Translations under genes and position numbers: made by a program
Part shown: one piece after another, positions 1 to 6,976 of the stretch
How positions within the stretch are numbered: the stretch's first letter is position 1
Layout: the number at the start of each line of letters is the position of its first letter
Assembly (NCBI GenBank): GCA_003539495.1
Contig: DPPB01000042.1
Location: 43,183 to 66,989, forward strand
Direction of reading: 5' to 3'
Origin: Oscillibacter sp.
GTDB lineage: Bacteria; Bacillota; Clostridia; Oscillospirales; Oscillospiraceae
Length of the DNA stretch: 23,807 nt
Notes under the pieces: model-generated
Database searches by the model: none
What the model was told of the DNA's origin: nothing
Seen by the model: only the letters and a program-made list of their open reading frames with translations

Positions 1-57
1 CGATTTCCCTGCGGCAGCGGCAAGAAGTATAAGAACTGCTGCGGCAGAAACGCCTGA
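1..57 (+). CDS. secA: C-terminal end of SEC-C motif protein, probably SecA (partial)
   Basis: Only the last 18 codons are in the window, ending in TGA at 55-57. They encode a SEC-C zinc-binding tail with the visible core PCGSGKKYKNCCG. In SecA this tail binds zinc and contacts SecB or the ribosome during post-translational export. SecA is the commonest owner of such a C-terminus, but other SEC-C proteins exist, so the name is an inference. Three Cys are visible (codons at 10-12, 37-39 and 40-42). The usual first Cys of the CPC pair is replaced by Phe (TTT at 4-6). Confidence 0.6.
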   Translation, partial: RFPCGSGKKYKNCCGRNA

Positions 58-80
58 AAAATTCAATCTCGCCTATGCCA

Positions 81-128
81 TGTCATTGCGAGCCAGTGAC
101 CGATGTCACCGATGCGGCAATCCGTAAT
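81..128 (+). repeat. Palindromic dispersed repeat, family A, copy 1
   Basis: A 48-bp element begins TGTCATTGCGA and ends GGCAATCCGTAAT, with an internal inverted repeat GTGAC-cgat-GTCAC. It matches the reverse complement of 13150-13197 at 41 of 48 positions by hand alignment. The ends also match a shorter third copy at 13028-13065. It lies between the SEC-C gene and pgeF. The overall shape resembles the GTCATTGCGAG...GCAATC palindromes scattered through many bacterial genomes (from memory). Confidence 0.8.
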
Positions 129-161
129 CCCCGTCCCCCTCTCTTTAAAGGAGCTTCCGCC

Positions 162-974
162 ATGTCCTTTCTCACCCATCAAAATAACGGCCTGCTGTGG
201 CTGTCCAGCTCCCTGCTGGATGGCCAGCCGGTGCGTCACGGCTTCTCCACCCGCTTAGGCGGCGTCAGCCCCGCCCCCTGGGACAGCCTGAACCTGGGCA
301 TCAGCCGGGGCGACAGTGACGAAAATGTGTGGGAGAACTACCGCCGATTCTGCGCCGCTGTGGGCGTTGCGCCGGAGAGCACCGTTTTCACTCAGCAGAC
401 CCATTCGGAGAATATCCGTCAGGTCACGGACCAGGACGCCGGCAAGGGCCTCCTCCACCCCCGGGACTATACGGATGTGGACGCTCTCATCACCGATTGC
501 CCCGGTCTTTCTCTGGTGGTCTTTTCCGCCGATTGCGGCACCATCCTGCTCTTTGATCCGGTGCATCGGGCCATTGGGGCCGTCCACGCAGGCTGGCGCG
601 GCACCGCTGCCGGCATCGCGGCCAAAACCGCCCTGAAAATGCACGACGCCTTTGGCACGGAGCCGGCAGACCTGCTCTGCGCCCTGGGTCCGTCCATCGG
701 CCCCTGCTGCTTTGAAACGGACGATGATGTCCCCGCCGCCATGCACGGCGCCCTGGGCGCCCAAGCCGATCCCTTCATGACCCGCCGGGGTAAAAAATGG
801 CACATCGACCTCAAGGGGATCAACGCCCATTGGCTGCAAAGCCTGGGCGTCACAAGCATTGACGTCTGTCCCCACTGCACCGCCTGCCGTCAGGAGCTGT
901 ACTGGTCCCACCGTAAGGTGGGAAACGCCCGGGGCGCGCAGATTGCCCTACTGGCACTGGAGGAACCCACATGA
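162..974 (+). CDS. pgeF: Peptidoglycan editing factor PgeF / YlmD-YfiH family (laccase-domain) protein
   Basis: This 270-residue protein belongs to the YfiH/YlmD family (PF02578). Members have been described as purine nucleoside phosphorylase/adenosine deaminase-like or polyphenol oxidase-like enzymes, and as PgeF, which keeps wrong amino acids out of peptidoglycan precursors. The conserved His-Cys-His metal site is visible as H81 (QQTHSE), C125 (SADCG) and H142 (AVHAGWRG). A CPHC pair and a WSHRK motif lie near the C-terminus. The start at 162 is chosen because AAAGGAG lies at 147-153. An upstream in-frame ATG at 75 would read through repeat copy A1 and is rejected. The stop overlaps the next gene's start by four bases (ATGA), implying coupling with the lipoprotein gene. 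The exact in vivo activity cannot be read from sequence. Confidence 0.92.
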   Translation: MSFLTHQNNGLLWLSSSLLDGQPVRHGFSTRLGGVSPAPWDSLNLGISRGDSDENVWENYRRFCAAVGVAPESTVFTQQTHSENIRQVTDQDAGKGLLHPRDYTDVDALITDCPGLSLVVFSADCGTILLFDPVHRAIGAVHAGWRGTAAGIAAKTALKMHDAFGTEPADLLCALGPSIGPCCFETDDDVPAAMHGALGAQADPFMTRRGKKWHIDLKGINAHWLQSLGVTSIDVCPHCTACRQELYWSHRKVGNARGAQIALLALEEPT

Positions 975-2521
975 GAAAAAAACGTCTGCTCTGCCTGCTT
1001 CTGGCCCTGGGGATGCTGCTGTCCCTTCTGGGCTGCAGCGGTACCGCTGCCGATGCCGACTCCAATCAGATCTACGACGAGTTGGCTGACTACTATCAGC
1101 AGAAAAACAAGGACAAGGATGTCTCCATCAGCTCCTTTGCCCTGCCCTATCTCCAGGGCCTGACCCTGGATCCCGTCACCTGCGGTGACGGCACCCAGCA
1201 GGATATCGGCTGCCTGCTCTATGAGGGGCTGGTGCAGCTGGATCTGAAAATGCAGCCCCAGGCCGTCCTGGCTCAATCGTGGAGCTACGATGCCGCCAGC
1301 TATACCTGGACCATCCAGCTGCGCAGCGGCGTCACCTTTACCGATGGCTCCGCCTTCACCGCCTCTGACGCCGCTGCCACTGTGCGCCGGGCTCAGACCT
1401 CCGCCCGCTACAGCGGCCGTCTCAGCCAGGTGGCCTCCATCCGTGCCGATGGGGCGCAGACCCTCGTCATCCGTCTCACCCGGCCCAACTCCTCCTTCAT
1501 CTCCCTTTTGGACATCCCCATTGTTAAATCGGGCACGGAGACCGATCTCGTGCCCCTGGGCACTGGCCGCTATGCCTATGTAGCCGCCGCCGGGACGGAG
1601 GGCGCCTACCTCACGGCCAACCGGAGCTGGTGGCAGCAGAAGTCCCTCCCTATGGATCGCATCGACCTCTACACCTGCAAGAATAGCGACACCGTTTCCT
1701 ATGCCTTCTACGCCCGGGAGGTGCAGCTGCTGCACTGTGACTTGTCCGACACCGCTTCCACCGGGGCCGTGTCCTCCGGCGATTTTACGGACGCCGACAC
1801 CACCGTGCTGCACTATCTGGGCTTTAACACCTCCCGGGCGCCCTTTAATAGCGCCGAGCTGCGCCGGGCCGTCAGCCAGGGTATTGACCGTGCCGGCTGC
1901 GTCAGCTCCTTCCTCATGGGCCACGGCACGGCGGCGGAGTATCCCATCCACCCCTCCTCCGCCCTCTATCCGGACAAGCAGCCCCAGGCCTACTCTCCCG
2001 ATGACTTCAATACAGCCATTGCCACCGCGGGCTACGGCTCTGATGCCTCCCCCGTGTCCGTAACGCTGCTGGTAAACTCTGAGAGCGCCCACAAGCGGGA
2101 TGCTGCCGCCAAGATCGCCGCCGCCCTGAGCACCTCGGCGCTGCAGGTCTCCATTGCCGCCGTACCCTGGAGCGAGTTTGTCTCCCGGCTGAAAAGCGGG
2201 AATTTTGACCTGTACTACGGCGAGTATAAAATGACCGCCGATTGGGACCTGACGGAGCTTCTCACCGGCTCGTGCAACTATGGCCGCTACGCAGGCGCCG
2301 ACCTCACCGCTCTTCTGGCGGCCGAGCGCACGGCCCAGGGGGCTGCCCATGACACCGCAGCTGCCAAGCTGTATGCGGCGTTTCAGGCGCAGATGCCCTT
2401 CGCACCCATCTGCTTTGAGCGCAGCTCCGTTCTCACCATCTCCGGTGTGATCCAGGGCCTGACCCCCTCCCTCACCGACCCATTTTATAATCTCACGGAC
2501 TGGAAGATCAGGTTTGCCTGA
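971..2521 (+). CDS. ABC transporter substrate-binding lipoprotein, family 5 (oligopeptide/nickel type)
   Basis: This 516-residue protein has a lipoprotein signal peptide (MRKKRLLCLLL then LLGC) with the lipidated Cys at residue 22, so the mature protein should be anchored outside the membrane. The body has the SBP_bac_5 layout. Early on it shows LTLDPVTCGDGTQQDIGCLL and LYEGLVQLD, then a WTIQLRSGVTFTDGS segment typical of the family signature, and a C-terminal NLTDWKIRF end. Family members bind peptides, nickel, haem or murein peptides. The ligand cannot be told from sequence. No permease or ATPase gene is adjacent, so it is an orphan binding protein or works with a transporter encoded elsewhere. 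Its start overlaps the pgeF stop, with GGAGG just upstream inside pgeF. It precedes a MurE-like ligase by 30 bp with no terminator between. Confidence 0.9.
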   Translation: MRKKRLLCLLLALGMLLSLLGCSGTAADADSNQIYDELADYYQQKNKDKDVSISSFALPYLQGLTLDPVTCGDGTQQDIGCLLYEGLVQLDLKMQPQAVLAQSWSYDAASYTWTIQLRSGVTFTDGSAFTASDAAATVRRAQTSARYSGRLSQVASIRADGAQTLVIRLTRPNSSFISLLDIPIVKSGTETDLVPLGTGRYAYVAAAGTEGAYLTANRSWWQQKSLPMDRIDLYTCKNSDTVSYAFYAREVQLLHCDLSDTASTGAVSSGDFTDADTTVLHYLGFNTSRAPFNSAELRRAVSQGIDRAGCVSSFLMGHGTAAEYPIHPSSALYPDKQPQAYSPDDFNTAIATAGYGSDASPVSVTLLVNSESAHKRDAAAKIAAALSTSALQVSIAAVPWSEFVSRLKSGNFDLYYGEYKMTADWDLTELLTGSCNYGRYAGADLTALLAAERTAQGAAHDTAAAKLYAAFQAQMPFAPICFERSSVLTISGVIQGLTPSLTDPFYNLTDWKIRFA

Positions 2522-2551
2522 CAACCCCGTATTAAAAAGGAGGTTTCTTTT

Positions 2552-4039
2552 ATGAAGCACACCAATTCTTTGGAGTCTGTTCTCCACGCCGCCGGCCTGC
2601 TGCGTTCCGGCACCGGTCGGGATATAGAGATCCTGGGCCTCAACAACGACTCCCGCACTGTAAGCCCCGGTGACCTGTTCATCTGCAAGGGCTACGGCTT
2701 CAAACCTGAGTACCTTCTCAAGGCCCGGGAGGCCGGTGCCGTGTGCTATATGGCCGAGGAGCAGCAGGCGGATTGCCCCCTCCCCTCCCTCATCGTCAGC
2801 GATGTGCGAAAGGCCCAGAGCCTGGCAGCCCAGTGGTTCTACGACCGTCCCTCTGACGCCTTCACTCTGGTAGGCATCACCGGCACCAAGGGCAAAACCA
2901 CCACTACCTATATGACCCACGCGGTCATGGATGCCGTGACCGGCACGAAAACCGGCCTTCTCTCCGGTATGGAGCATGACATGGGCGGCCAGGTGACCTA
3001 CACCCATCTGACCACGCCTGAGTCTCTGGAAATGCAGCAGCTCTTTGCCGAGGCCCGGAAGCACAAGCTGCCCGTGGTCACCGCTGAGATCAGCAGCCAG
3101 GCCTACCAGGTCCACCGGACCTACGGTCAGCACTTCCGCTACGGTATTTTTCTGGATATCGGCCCCGACCACATCTCCCCCCACGAGCATCCCACCATGG
3201 AGGACTATCTCCGGTGCAAGGAGGCTCTGCTGGAAAATTCCGATGTAGCGATCATCGTCCGCAGCACGGACTATTTTGACCATGTCCTTGCCGCCGCCAA
3301 AAAGGCCGACCGCACCATCGTGGTAGGCATGGCGGAGGACGGCGAGTGCGACTATGCCGCCTCCAACATTCAAAAGCTTCCCCGGGGCTATGCCTTCACC
3401 GTCACGGAAAAGGCCACCGGCCGCCATGACACCTATAAGATCGCAATGGACGGTCTTTTCAACATTGAAAACGCCCTGGCCGCCATCGCCGTGGGCCGTG
3501 ATATGGGCGGTGACCCTTCTGTCATCTCCGCTGCGCTGGAGCATCTGGTGGTGCCGGGCCGGGCGGATGTGATGGAAGGAGCGGGCCTGAAGGTGTTCAT
3601 TAACTATATGCACAACGGTATCAGCTGCCAGGCGGTGCTGAAGGCCCTAAAGAAGGACTATCCAGGCAAGTTTGTCACTGTGGTCATCGGTGTAGCCGGC
3701 CAGCGCTCCCCTGCCCGGATCCAGGGCGTGGGTGAGGCCTGCGGTAAATATGCCGACCGGGTGTTCTTCTCCGCCGACGATCCGGACTTGGAGGATCCCC
3801 GGGACATCGACATCCGCCTGGCCCACGCTGCCGCCGACGGCAAGGCGGAAATTATCATCGAGCCGGACCGCACCATCGCCGTGGAGCGTGCCCTGCGGGA
3901 GGCCCCCGTAGGCTCCGTGGTGGTCCTGGGCGGCAAGGGCTCCGAGGATACCCAGCGGGTAAACGGGGAATACGTCTACTACGAATCCGACCCCGCCATC
4001 GCCAAGCGTATCCTGGCGGAGCTGGAAAAACAGAGATAA
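2552..4039 (+). CDS. murE: MurE-like UDP-MurNAc-tripeptide ligase, streptococcal/lysine-type subgroup
   Basis: This 495-residue Mur ligase shows three domains. The N-terminal UDP-binding domain is followed by the ATP-binding P-loop GITGTKGKTTTT (about 108-119). The carbamylated-lysine region is YLRCK (K223), and NIENALAA is near 304-311. The C-terminal domain has PGRADV near 335-340 and GGKGSEDTQ. Family enzymes add the third residue of the peptidoglycan stem in the cytoplasm. Several motifs differ from meso-DAP-adding MurE: SSQAYQVHR replaces SSHAL, YMHNGIS replaces YAHTPD, and DDPD (409-412) replaces DNPR. From memory these resemble pneumococcal L-lysine-adding MurE (SSQAYLVHR, YAHNGDS, DDPN). 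A strong AAAAAGGAGG lies upstream of the start. It may be the main MurE or a paralogue; the added amino acid is unproven. Confidence 0.85.
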   Translation: MKHTNSLESVLHAAGLLRSGTGRDIEILGLNNDSRTVSPGDLFICKGYGFKPEYLLKAREAGAVCYMAEEQQADCPLPSLIVSDVRKAQSLAAQWFYDRPSDAFTLVGITGTKGKTTTTYMTHAVMDAVTGTKTGLLSGMEHDMGGQVTYTHLTTPESLEMQQLFAEARKHKLPVVTAEISSQAYQVHRTYGQHFRYGIFLDIGPDHISPHEHPTMEDYLRCKEALLENSDVAIIVRSTDYFDHVLAAAKKADRTIVVGMAEDGECDYAASNIQKLPRGYAFTVTEKATGRHDTYKIAMDGLFNIENALAAIAVGRDMGGDPSVISAALEHLVVPGRADVMEGAGLKVFINYMHNGISCQAVLKALKKDYPGKFVTVVIGVAGQRSPARIQGVGEACGKYADRVFFSADDPDLEDPRDIDIRLAHAAADGKAEIIIEPDRTIAVERALREAPVGSVVVLGGKGSEDTQRVNGEYVYYESDPAIAKRILAELEKQR

Positions 4040-4055
4040 AAAGGAGGACCCGCCT

Positions 4056-4886
4056 ATGAGCCGCGCGGACGAAATTTTCAAGGCCAACTGCCGCGATATA
4101 CTGGATAGCGGCGTTTGGGACACGGACCTTGCGGTGCGTCCCCATTGGGAGGACGGTACCCCCGCCCACACGGTGAAAAAGTTCGGCCTTGTGAACCGCT
4201 ATAATTTGCAGGAGGAGTTCCCCATCCTGACCCTGCGCCGCACCTACTTCAAGACCTGTATCGATGAGCTTTTATGGATCTGGCAGCAAAAGTCCAACAA
4301 CATCCACGACCTCCGGGGCCACATCTGGGACAGCTGGGCTGATGAGACCGGCTCCATCGGCAAAGCCTACGGCTACCAGCTGGCAGTGAAGCACCACTAT
4401 CCCGAGGGAGACATGGATCAGGTGGACCGGGTGCTCTATGACCTGAAGCATAACCCCGCCAGCCGCCGCATTCTTACGAATATTTACAATTTCCAGGATC
4501 TGCACGAGATGGCCCTCTACCCCTGCGCCTACTCCATGACCTTCAATGTGTCGGGCCGCACCCTCAACGCCATTTTGAATCAGCGCAGCCAGGATATGCT
4601 GGCCGCCAACAACTGGAACGTGGTGCAGTACGCAGTGCTGGTCCATATGATGGCCCAGGTATCGGGGCTGGAGGCCGGGGAGCTGGTCCATGTCATCGCC
4701 GATGCCCATATCTACGACCGCCATGTGCCCATCATCGAAAAGATGCTGGAAAGGGAGCCCCGTCCGGCGCCCAAGTTCATCATGGACCCTGCCGTCACGG
4801 ATTTCTATCAGTTCACCCGGGACAGCTTCTCACTGGAGGGGTATGATCCCCAGCCCTTTGAGGACAAGATCCCCGTGGCCATCTGA
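4056..4886 (+). CDS. thyA: Thymidylate synthase ThyA
   Basis: This 276-residue enzyme makes dTMP from dUMP using methylene-tetrahydrofolate as both carbon donor and reductant, yielding dihydrofolate. Seen in the sequence are the catalytic Cys C157 in ALYPCAYS, the upstream phosphate-binding SRR (136-138), the RSQD and NVVQY dUMP-binding segments, and the closing PVAI end typical of the family. The sequence is closer in pattern (DGTPAHT, ELLWIWQ.KSN, HIWD.W, PC without the usual His) to Bacillus subtilis ThyA than to the E. coli enzyme. An AAAAGGAGG site precedes the start, and folA follows 12 bp after the stop. This placement suits recycling of the dihydrofolate it produces. Confidence 0.95.
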   Translation: MSRADEIFKANCRDILDSGVWDTDLAVRPHWEDGTPAHTVKKFGLVNRYNLQEEFPILTLRRTYFKTCIDELLWIWQQKSNNIHDLRGHIWDSWADETGSIGKAYGYQLAVKHHYPEGDMDQVDRVLYDLKHNPASRRILTNIYNFQDLHEMALYPCAYSMTFNVSGRTLNAILNQRSQDMLAANNWNVVQYAVLVHMMAQVSGLEAGELVHVIADAHIYDRHVPIIEKMLEREPRPAPKFIMDPAVTDFYQFTRDSFSLEGYDPQPFEDKIPVAI

Positions 4887-4898
4887 GGAGGGGTGTCT

Positions 4899-5375
4899 AT
4901 GCAGGCTATCGTAGCCGTGAGTCAAAGCTGGGGCATCGGCAAAGACGGCCATCTGCTGTTCCGTATTTCCGCCGATCTGCAGCGCTTTAAGGCCCTTACC
5001 ACCGGCCATACGGTTATCATGGGCCGCAAAACGTTGGAATCCCTCCCAGGGGGGCGAGGGCTGCCCAATCGCCGCAATTTGGTGCTGACCCGGCAGAAAA
5101 GGTTTATTCCGGACCGGGCAGAGGCCGTCCACTCCCTGGAGGAGCTGCTGGCACTGGCCGGCAGCGATGCCTTTGTCATCGGTGGTCAGGCGGTATACGA
5201 GCAGCTGCTGCCCCATTGCACCCGGGTCTATGTCACCAAGGTGTTATCCGAAGCTCCGGCGGATGCCTTCTTCCCGAGCCTGGATGATGACCCCCATTGG
5301 CGGATAGTCGCCGCCAGTGAGATCCAGGAGGAAAACGGCCTGAAGTTTCAATATGTAGAATACGAGCCAGCATAA
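4899..5375 (+). CDS. folA: Dihydrofolate reductase
   Basis: This 158-residue protein reduces dihydrofolate to tetrahydrofolate with NADPH and is the natural partner of the adjacent thymidylate synthase. Visible features are the N-terminal AIVAVSQSWGIGKDGHLLF (Met20-loop region), DLQRFKALTTGHTVIMGRKTLESLP (substrate and NADPH binding) and FVIGGQAVYEQLLP (the cofactor-binding GG). Length is normal for bacterial DHFR. I chose ATG at 4899 because AGGAGG (4886-4891) sits seven bases upstream. A GTG at 4893 would be only one base from the site. It is the last gene of the left plus-strand run and is followed by a clear terminator at 5507-5544. Confidence 0.95.
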   Translation: MQAIVAVSQSWGIGKDGHLLFRISADLQRFKALTTGHTVIMGRKTLESLPGGRGLPNRRNLVLTRQKRFIPDRAEAVHSLEELLALAGSDAFVIGGQAVYEQLLPHCTRVYVTKVLSEAPADAFFPSLDDDPHWRIVAASEIQEENGLKFQYVEYEPA

Positions 5376-5383
5376 GAATAAGG

Positions 5384-5470
5384 GCCTGTTGGGCATGTGC
5401 CGACAAGCCTTTCATTTGAGAAGCCTACGCAACCGGCTTCCTTCAAACAGAATCGCACATCAAAACAGGC
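5384..5470. other. Imperfect long inverted repeat downstream of folA
   Basis: Outer arms GCCTGTT (5384-5390) and ATGTGC (5395-5400) pair with GCACAT (5455-5460) and AACAGGC (5464-5470). An inner stem pairs TTTGA and AAGCC (5415-5425) with GGCTT and TCAAA (5435-5447). No coding frame of interest overlaps it. The arrangement could be a structured 3' UTR or a small mobile palindromic element. Confidence 0.6.
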
Positions 5471-5499
5471 GCCGCATAGCCGAGGCTGTGCGGCGCCTG
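5466..5499. other. Perfect 11-bp hairpin in folA 3' region
   Basis: CAGGCGCCGCA (5466-5476) pairs perfectly with TGCGGCGCCTG (5489-5499). No T-run follows on either strand, so it is not a typical terminator on its own. Its first five bases (CAGGC) are shared with the right arm of the larger inverted repeat 5384-5470, so the two structures exclude each other. From 5545 to 5630 I see nothing but a weak stem (AGCGT/ACGCT). Confidence 0.7.
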
Positions 5500-5506
5500 T
5501 AAATTG

Positions 5507-5544
5507 AAAGCTGACACTCACAAAATATGAGTGTCAGCTTTTTT
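5507..5544 (+). terminator. Rho-independent terminator of the pgeF-folA run
   Basis: A perfect 14-bp stem, 5507-5520 with 5528-5541 (core AGCTGACACTCA), has a 7-base loop and ends in six T (5539-5544). Confidence 0.92.
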
Positions 5545-5630
5545 CATTGCATAGCGTAAGGGAAACGCTGCGTGAAGCCCCCGCTGATTAGGTCTGCTTA
5601 TTCTGTGCTCCGCTGCGACCTTGAGCTCTG

Positions 5631-5666
5631 AAAAAGCCCGGTTCAGTAAAAGGCTGAACCGGGCTT
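5631..5666 (-). terminator. Rho-independent terminator after yabR
   Basis: The stem AAGCCCGGTTCAG (5634-5646) pairs perfectly with CTGAACCGGGCTT (5654-5666). On the minus strand the stem is followed by a run of T (A at 5631-5635). It lies about 70 bp beyond the yabR stop and closes the long minus-strand run. Confidence 0.88.
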
Positions 5667-5738
5667 GCTGCAGTTATTCTCCATGGCTGCTTTCACTTGG
5701 CAGGCACAGCACTTGCCGCTGCAGGGTGCTTAGTCTAT

Positions 5739-6173
5739 TCACTTCCGGCGGCGGCTTCCGCCGCGCTTGCCGGCCATATAGCGGTTGAGCTCGGATTGCT
5801 TGCTGTCCGACACGGACATAAACTGCTTGAGCTTATCCTCGAAGGTCTGCTCCGCCGGCTCGGCGGGAACAGGGGCAGGCTGTGCCGCCCGGCGCGGCGC
5901 CGATTCACGGCGTGTCGGACGCTCCGGACGTTCCGGCTTGGGCAATGCCTGCTTCACGGATAGATTGATTTTCCCCTCCGGGGTAATGGCCAGGATCTTC
6001 ACGGAGACCTCCTGCCCCTCCGCCAGGAAATCGTGTACGTCATTGACGAAGGTAGGCGCTACCTCCGAAATGTGTACCAGCCCGGACTTTCCTCCCGGCA
6101 GAGCAATAAATGCGCCGAACTTTGTGATGGTGGTCACCTTCCCGGTGACGATGCTCCCAACCGCCAACTCCAT
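5739..6173 (-). CDS. yabR: S1 domain RNA-binding protein, YabR type
   Basis: This 144-residue protein has one S1 domain at about residues 1-75: VGSIVTGKVTTITKFGAFIALP, GKSGLVHISEVA and KINLSVKQ. A charged, Pro/Arg-rich linker follows, then a short C-terminal segment (FEDKLKQFMSVSDSK) ending in RGGSRRRK. It should bind RNA or the ribosome in the cytoplasm; the precise job of YabR proteins is not settled. Its position right after divIC matches the Bacillus divIC-yabR order. The nearest good ribosome binding motif (AAAGGAG) is about 15 bases upstream, which is long. The start is supported by the family's usual N-terminus (xxVGSxxxGKV). It is the last gene before the terminator at 5631-5666. Confidence 0.9.
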   Translation of the reverse strand: MELAVGSIVTGKVTTITKFGAFIALPGGKSGLVHISEVAPTFVNDVHDFLAEGQEVSVKILAITPEGKINLSVKQALPKPERPERPTRRESAPRRAAQPAPVPAEPAEQTFEDKLKQFMSVSDSKQSELNRYMAGKRGGSRRRK

Positions 6174-6209
6174 AAATGTGTGTGTCTTCTCCTTTACGAA
6201 AAATATGCC

Positions 6210-6500
6210 TTAGTGATTGACATCATAGAATATCCGCTCGCCGTCCTCGGCCAGGCCCAGCTGATCCTTGGCCAGGCCCTTGATAAACTCCTCGTCGCCC
6301 GCCTTGCTCAGGTCGGACTCCAGAGCGCTGTTCTCCTTCTTCTGCTGCTCCAGCTCCTGGCTCATGGTCTCCCGCTGCGATTTAGCGCTGTCCAACTGCC
6401 CATACACCCGGATCAGCTCCACGGATACCACCGCCAGCAGCACCAGCAGCACCACCAGAGTAATGGGTGTTCTGCGCTTCTTTCTCTTCACCTGCTTCAA
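6210..6500 (-). CDS. divIC: Septum formation initiator DivIC/FtsB family protein
   Basis: This 96-residue bitopic protein has a basic cytoplasmic N-terminus (MKQVKRKKRRTP) and one membrane helix at about residues 13-31. A predicted coiled coil (about 35-67) is rich in Gln, Glu and Lys. It ends in the family pattern EEFIKGLAKDQLGLAEDGERIFYD, close to the common ExxARxxLGLxxPGE motif. DivIC works with FtsL and DivIB in the divisome to control septal peptidoglycan synthesis. The start overlaps the yabQ stop by four bases (ATGA), so translation is probably coupled. Gene order with yabQ upstream and yabR downstream agrees with Bacillus. Confidence 0.93.
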   Translation of the reverse strand: MKQVKRKKRRTPITLVVLLVLLAVVSVELIRVYGQLDSAKSQRETMSQELEQQKKENSALESDLSKAGDEEFIKGLAKDQLGLAEDGERIFYDVNH

Positions 6501-6973
6501 GCTTCTCCCTCCTCGTCCTGCGGCAGTGCGCCTTTTTTTTGGTATAGTTTTATTTTACAGTATTTTTTGAAAAAGGCAATGGCTTTTTCCGCTGAAATCC
6601 ATACTTTTTTGAAAAAATGTAAGAGCATCCGCACCGGCTGCCATAAGAGACGCCCCATATACACTGCCGCGCCCAGCCAAAACTGCCAGATAGGCCGAAA
6701 AAACGGCACCAGCACCCGCCAGGAGAAAATTGCCCCCAGGGCAGCGCAGGGCAGCACATACAGCCGCAGTTCCCCCTGACCTATAGCCAGTGCAAACTGT
6801 AGAAACGCCCATCCCACCGCCAGCACATACACCAGATCCGTCAAATGCGTCACCGTCCGCCGCCGCCGGGCCAGGCGCAGGGTGCGCAGCAGGTCGTACA
6901 GCAGCGCCGCCGCACACCCCATGGCAAAGGCCGCCGCGATGGTCTGCACCTGCAGCCGGATATAAAGCTCCAT
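6497..6973 (-). CDS. yabQ: Spore cortex biosynthesis protein YabQ
   Basis: This 158-residue membrane protein has hydrophobic segments at about residues 9-27, 45-66, 72-90 and 96-112, and a basic C-terminal tail with KKVWISAEKAIAFFKKYCK. The family signature AAALLYDLLRTLR near residues 21-33, the length, and the position between yabP and divIC identify it as YabQ. In B. subtilis YabQ is made in the mother cell under sigma-E, sits in the outer forespore membrane and is needed for cortex formation. It starts three bases after the yabP stop and overlaps divIC by four. It is strong evidence that the host sporulates or descends from spore formers. Confidence 0.92.
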   Translation of the reverse strand: MELYIRLQVQTIAAAFAMGCAAALLYDLLRTLRLARRRRTVTHLTDLVYVLAVGWAFLQFALAIGQGELRLYVLPCAALGAIFSWRVLVPFFRPIWQFWLGAAVYMGRLLWQPVRMLLHFFKKVWISAEKAIAFFKKYCKIKLYQKKGALPQDEEGEA

Positions 6974-6976
6974 CCG

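Noticed and set aside
890..3613. Very long open frame (about 900 codons) on the minus strand opposite pgeF, the lipoprotein gene and the MurE-like gene.
   Set aside because: It is a GC-rich mirror of genes with clear families and ribosome binding sites. Its translation is Gly/Val/His-rich with no recognisable domain. In this codon usage TTA, CTA and TCA codons are rare, so the antisense frame lacks stops.
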